DNA from: Lasioglossum baleicum
Taxonomy: Eukaryota > Arthropoda > Insecta > Hymenoptera > Halictidae
Reading direction: 5' to 3'
DNA length: 64,000 nucleotides
Assembly (NCBI RefSeq): GCF_051020765.1
Contig: NC_134932.1
Coordinates: 5,952,001 to 6,016,000 of the forward strand
In this document: piece by piece, positions 58,921 through 64,000 of the stretch
Position numbering within the stretch: the first letter of the stretch is position 1
Layout: each line of letters starts with the position of its first letter
Program-made: the position numbers and the translations under genes
The notes under the pieces: model-generated
Database searches by the model: none
The model's input: the letters and a program-made list of their open reading frames with translations, nothing else
What the model was told of the DNA's origin: nothing

Positions 58921-61900
58921 TGGATCTCAACCACATAGCACGTCATATGATGTACCAATGATCGTGAAAGGTTCGTCCGTGCGAAATGCAACGCACTCTC
59001 AATTGATTAACTGCTACTCTACGCTGGGAGGCTGCATGCTTCAGCTCGAGCTATTCCCAAATTTTCTCCCGGACCGTTCATTAAAACTAACATATTGTAA
59101 AGTCGCGGTATATTCCAATTATACTTCGCGAAGTACACTTCATATCATGGTTTCGTAACTTTTCTGGTTTCTTCGCTCGTTTCTAATTAGTCTGTCGCGG
59201 GAACTTCGTGCACTTCTTGTTCGTGAACAATTGAATGCAAATATCCTATCTGTTGCAGGCAATTTGATACGAGATTCAGTCTTCAGATTGTCGAAGTGAG
59301 ACCACCGCCAAGCATTCGGAGCTCCATCCGACGCCAAGTTTCGAATCGAATAGGGCCTAATAGAACAAACAGTGCGTACGCCCGCCATCGCAATTATCAT
59401 TTTCAGCTTCGAGCAGAGCTTCATAAATCAGGGGGAGCTCGTACCGGAGGCCTCGTTGTCCAGAAATTAAAACGGTTTTATCCGTTTGCGAAATCGTGAA
59501 CACGGTACGAATGATGGTTCTGGCTCGAAGAAACGTCCAGTGACCTTTAGACGTATAATTTATAAAGAGGGATCCGCGCGCCGCCATGGGGAGAAAATTC
59601 TCCTCACTGTCTTTCGCCAGTATGTGAAAGGCTTCTAATGTATTAGTGGTGTCACGACGGTCTCCGGTCCGCGGAACACGCGATACAGATCGCAAGGTTA
59701 CGATTTCTTGAGAAATTTTGAGATCTCACGGTTTCCCGAGGCGTCTGCCAGAAAACGCGGATGAATAAATCTTTCTGCTCAAGGAGGATTCCAGGGACAC
59801 CATTCGTTACCATAACGCGCGGGAACTTGACAAGTTGCACGTTTCTTGAAGCGCGTCTCGCCAGCTTGTTTTCTTAGCGATGGACAACTCTGATAAAATT
59901 TAAACCCAATTTCTATTATCTAAGTAAGCAACGTTTTGTTGGATTAGTTCTAACAAAATTCCATTTGAAATTAATGTGACACTTTAAAGAATGGATCAAT
60001 TCTATTGATGCATCTGATACAAAAAATGAAGCCACTGCTCCACAATTACACTTCCAACGAAAGCGACAGCGAATTACTGATTGGTACACAGAGTATGTAG
60101 CTTCTTATTTTGAGAATTCAATTGTGGTATACGGTTGCTGCATGAAAGAAGAGGACAGTAGGTAGGAAGTGTCTAGTTACCGCAGGACTGGTTCTATCGA
60201 GGCTACTATAAGGTTACCATGTCGCTCATGACAAACAGTTGTACCACGGTAGTACAATGAACGCTGTTACCTATGATCGCTATCAAAATAAACAGATCGT
60301 TACTTTCATCGGAAACTTTTTCAATAGCACGTTGAATTCTAGCGCTAGCGAAATCGCAAGCAGATTTCCAAGTGTTGTAAATCAAGAGAAAAAATTTCTA
60401 ATTTCAATGTTCCTTTTCGAGCGTTTTTAACGTAACAGTAATTACAGCTTTACCGATCATAAATTTGAGGATCGCTGGTCCTGCTCGGGGAGCTCGTATG
60501 AATAATGTAAACAATCGGTCGTTTTAACGACCATTTATTTACACCTAGAGAAAGCGGTAACAGTGTGCGCAAAGAAGCGAGGCCTCCGGTCACAACGAGA
60601 AACAAACTGTTACAACAGTTTTCTATGGGCGAGCAATTCGCGAGCCTCGAGGTGCAAAATTCTGTCGCAACCGAGTGCCATCCGCGGCTGCTGCTTCTGG
60701 ATACTTAGTTGCTACTGTTAACACTGCCAAATGGAAAAAATCGAGCTGCCAAAAGGGTTGAGCAATCGAGCATCTTCCACTTAAGACAATTACTCGCGGC
60801 TATAGCTTTTCATTAATCTTTCAGTGTGGGTCTATCGCAAGCACAGTATTAACTTCTATTAGAAGCTTCATTGATTACTACACTGCGGATCTTTATGCAA
60901 AATAAAAAATGTTTGCATTGATTGCTAGACACAGGAGCCATATAAAAATTTCATTCTTCTTTTAATTATCTTATTAAGGTGAAACTAATACACTGGTGGC
61001 CTTAAATCTTTATAATACCTCCACTGTTTTAAATTGTACGTGCCCATTTTTGTCATAAATGCATAAAATCCGCAGTCTATTGATTACAAAGCATTTTTAT
61101 TTTGCGTTAGCGTCAACCAATTTGTCAGCTGCCCGCCGTAGTTCCACGAGGCTACTTTAATGGGTGAACGGCAACGGTTAACTATGCCAGGCGAAGAAGA
61201 AAAAAAAACACGTTGTCTTGCATAATGGAGAGTTGCGGGTCGCGTATTTGCTACTAATAAAGTGCGAGAAGCTGCGTCTTCGGGGCACGGCTTTCTAATT
61301 ATCTCGCTTCGTGGCCTGCTAATGCCCGTGCTTGTTAAACGTAGAAAGAAATGCCGAAGCGCATCAATTAGGGTTTGTCGTAACACGAACGCTGTTTGGA
61401 AAAGGAAAACGACGATGGTAAAAGGAAAATCATTTTCCACGGAGAGCTGAAGCAGAAGTGGAGCACGCAGATATCAATTAACGTTCATTAACAAGGTACA
61501 CTGAATGACCGCTTTTTATTCCCGTCTCACGCGATGAGTTTCCAATCGTTTACCATTTCGACGTATATGGTATTGAATGTAACTTGTAACCAGCAGATGT
61601 TTCATCGATGCTTGTGAACCATGACACTTCATGGACATGAACGATGTTGAAATAGTCCTTATAATTCCCGTTGATATTATATAACAGAAAGTCGACTGAA
61701 ATTTACAAGCTTCGTGGGATTTCCGCGTTTGCAAAATGAATTTTAACGTATTCGATTTATTTCTAAAATAAAATCTTGGATCCTGTATATATGTGATTGG
61801 GTATATTTATTGTACTACTATCCATTTTATACCCGTGTCATCGTTAAACTCAGATAGCATAGAATTCAACTTTCTGTATTGATAGCTTCAGTGGACGAGA

Positions 61901-63361
61901 CACATTTATTCTTCTTCCCAGTGATTTTATAAGCCATAAGTTTCAAATCCATAAAATCTATAATGCGTGGGTTAAAATGAACTGTGTACCGAACGGAATA
62001 TTCATCCACTAGACAATGGATTTTTATGTAAAAAAAATACTCTTACTATGCAATTTCTACTGCAATTAACGCAGAAGATTTTTATTTTGCAGACAAATTC
62101 GCAGTCGAGTCATAATTATCCTTTTATCTCGAAATAAAAGCTACACGAGAGAATGTGCACAATTGTCCGATTGTTTTGAGGAAATTGGTTAAAACAAATG
62201 ACTCTGCACCTTTTTAGTGTTTCGCAGACGTCGAATCTGTGAGAAGAGAATCGGATGAAAGAAATGATTCTGCAACCTTGTAGTGTTCCGCAGACTGCGA
62301 GTCTGTTAAATATTCTGGGTAAAACCTCGGTATTTCCAGTACACGGTCGTCTTTATTCTCTCTCGTCGTGTCTAATGCTCGTCCCGCAGAATATCGTGCA
62401 GAAATAATGGGACAGTTTTCGAGAATGATGAAAGGCCCGCGTTTTATGCAGCTGCAGAAAATTTCTCGTGAGGCGTGCTGTCGAATTAAGCGAGTCAGGC
62501 TTCTGTCACAGATCGCGATGCGCGAAAAGAAGCACGACATAGGAGAAAGTCTTCGCCGAGTTATCTCGTCCGTGTCCTGAGCACTTCACCCACGTAATAA
62601 CGTGTAACCGCCGTGAAACCGAGGAAGAATGCCGGTGAAAAAGGGGACCATTGTCGCGCGTCGATGAAAAGTTGCTTTTCTTAATTAGCATGACAAAGAT
62701 CGGCACTGTGTTTGATCGGAACAGCAGAAACCGCTGACCAGTCGTACGTTGCGTTAGCTTTTGCGAAGATGTAAATGATCCTCAGGGACGGTTAGCTTCT
62801 GCGCGAGACACTATTGATGAACGTGCATAAAAATAACTACTGTTTTCTTAACGTGCTATTAAAAGATTGCATAGACATGGTCGAGGGGTCAATGCTTTTA
62901 ATTGAATTGAATATTTTGTCGGTAAGTGACATTTCAAGCTGTTTGTTTTACTGCAAATCCCGTGTGTTTGTTAGAAACGTGGGTCTCGTAATGTTATGAC
63001 GTTTTGCTGAACACTGAGAAGACGAGGTTACTTGTTTTTTAATGGTACTGGATTATTAAAGACTATCTTGCAGTGAGTGATGATTAGGAGGCAACACAGG
63101 TGTCAATCATTCCAACAACTCAGATTAATAAATGAAGCATATACCGTGTCTAAAGGATGCTATTCTTAAATTCAAATAAAATTCTATTGAAAAATATTAT
63201 TGCTAAGTTCCATTAAATTTGAAATACTTTCAACAAACTATTTCTTCATAAAGAAAGGAATTCTACTAACTATTTATAATATCTTTCGAATGAATATAAC
63301 AATCTCTATAAATTATAAATGCAAGAGCGTCAGACACTGATAAATTTTGCTTACGTATATA
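58921..63361. other. Gene-free stretch with MITE copies
   Basis: I see no gene. The hAT MITE at 60879-61079 and a short diverged relative at about 62011-62115 are recognisable. The remaining open frames overlap on both strands and show no domain. Confidence 0.5.
60879..61079. mobile_element. hAT-type MITE, TAGACTGCGG family, copy C
   Basis: This 201-bp element has TIRs TACACTGCGGATCTTTATGC and the inverted TGCATAAAATCCGCAGTCTA. It is bounded by identical TTGATTAC at 60871-60878 and 61080-61087. Its full length matches the inverse of 26172-26366. It is the cleanest copy of the family in this window. Confidence 0.9.
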
Positions 63362-63784
63362 CAGTAGCGGACAAAAGTTTAAGACCGCTCTAAAGAAGAC
63401 GATAACTTCTTTAATATTGTACTATACGATTTGAACTTTTTTGGGAAGCTAAAGCAATTAGCTAAAGAAAATCGTGAAAATCTGCCATTTTTACCATCTT
63501 TAAACGTTTGTAGCTCATTGCAACGTCGACCGATTTTGACGAAATTTTCAGAATATGTTTAATTGACACAGATCTACAAAACGTATTTTTTAAATTTTCA
63601 ATATAGGCCCACATAAAAAGAAATTCAACTTTTATTATTTTTTCAACAATTCCGATCAATTGCAATTTTTGAAAAAATTTCTTTTCACATCCTTTAGATA
63701 ACTAATTGCTCTAGCTTCCCAAAAAAGTTCAAATCGTATAGTACAATATTAAAAATGTTATTATAGCTATTTTGTCCGTTACTG
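63362..63784. mobile_element. Tc1/mariner-type MITE with long TIRs
   Basis: This 423-bp element begins CAGTAGCGGACAAAA and ends with the inverted TTTTGTCCGTTACTG, flanked by TA (63360-63361 and 63785-63786). Similarity between the ends extends inwards for about 90 bp with indels, including ATATTGTACTATACGATTTG in the left arm and its reverse in the right. A TA target and CAGT-type ends fit Tc1/mariner. It has no transposase frame. Confidence 0.87.
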
Positions 63785-64000
63785 TAGTTATTATTCCGAT
63801 TAAATATTCGATGACGTAATAGGAAGAATCAAATTGCACGTGTGTGGTCTATAAACGAAAATTCCTGGTGAATCCTTTTCGGGGAAAGGTTAAGGTTCGA
63901 AGAGAGCTATAAATATTGCGTAAAAGATGTTGCGACCTGATCGAAAGTGTTGACGGGGATATGTTGAAGATAATCTTTCAGATGGTTCGATGAAAAGTAT

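Overview
The window looks like insect nuclear DNA, most likely a bee or another hymenopteran. It is AT-rich and gene-poor, its genes are split by phase-consistent GT/AG introns, and the spaces between them carry many short non-autonomous DNA transposons. I see no bacterial operon, CRISPR array, rRNA or convincing tRNA. The order is inferred from gene content and repeat style, not proven.

I can support six genes. From left to right: (1) a neurogenin/Tap-type bHLH transcription factor on the minus strand (13626-14594, two coding exons, 231 aa). (2, 3) Two tandem plus-strand genes for short secreted six-cysteine peptides of the pacifastin type (21243-21530 and 22315-22574), clearly a recent duplication that includes the promoters. 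(4) A 13-coding-exon non-classical cadherin of 1842 aa on the plus strand (36119-44870), best read as the Cad74A orthologue. (5) An unrecognised five-exon single-pass membrane protein of 626 aa on the minus strand (46959-54092). (6) A very proline-rich secreted protein of about 1000 aa on the minus strand (55550-58632), built from exact tandem repeats.

The tap-like gene beside a Cad74A-like cadherin matches the Drosophila arrangement (tap at 74B, Cad74A at 74A). This suggests an old linked pair, into whose spacer the peptide genes have been inserted or have arisen.

The other notable layer is transposon-derived. There are hAT-type elements with 8-bp target duplications (1598-1799, 9737-10500, 17258-17592, 26090-26366, 34651-35103, 60879-61079). 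There are piggyBac-type elements flanked by TTAA or a one-base variant (6483-6723, 8591-8833, 15748-15990, 33290-33494, 50223-50441). There are TA-flanked elements (38545-38954, 63362-63784) and a large fold-back element (49204-49709). Two of these almost fill short introns of the cadherin and of the membrane-protein gene. A degenerate retroelement-like coding fragment lies at about 5419-5930. Long gene-free stretches are 1-13 kb, 15-21 kb, 22.7-36 kb and 59-64 kb.
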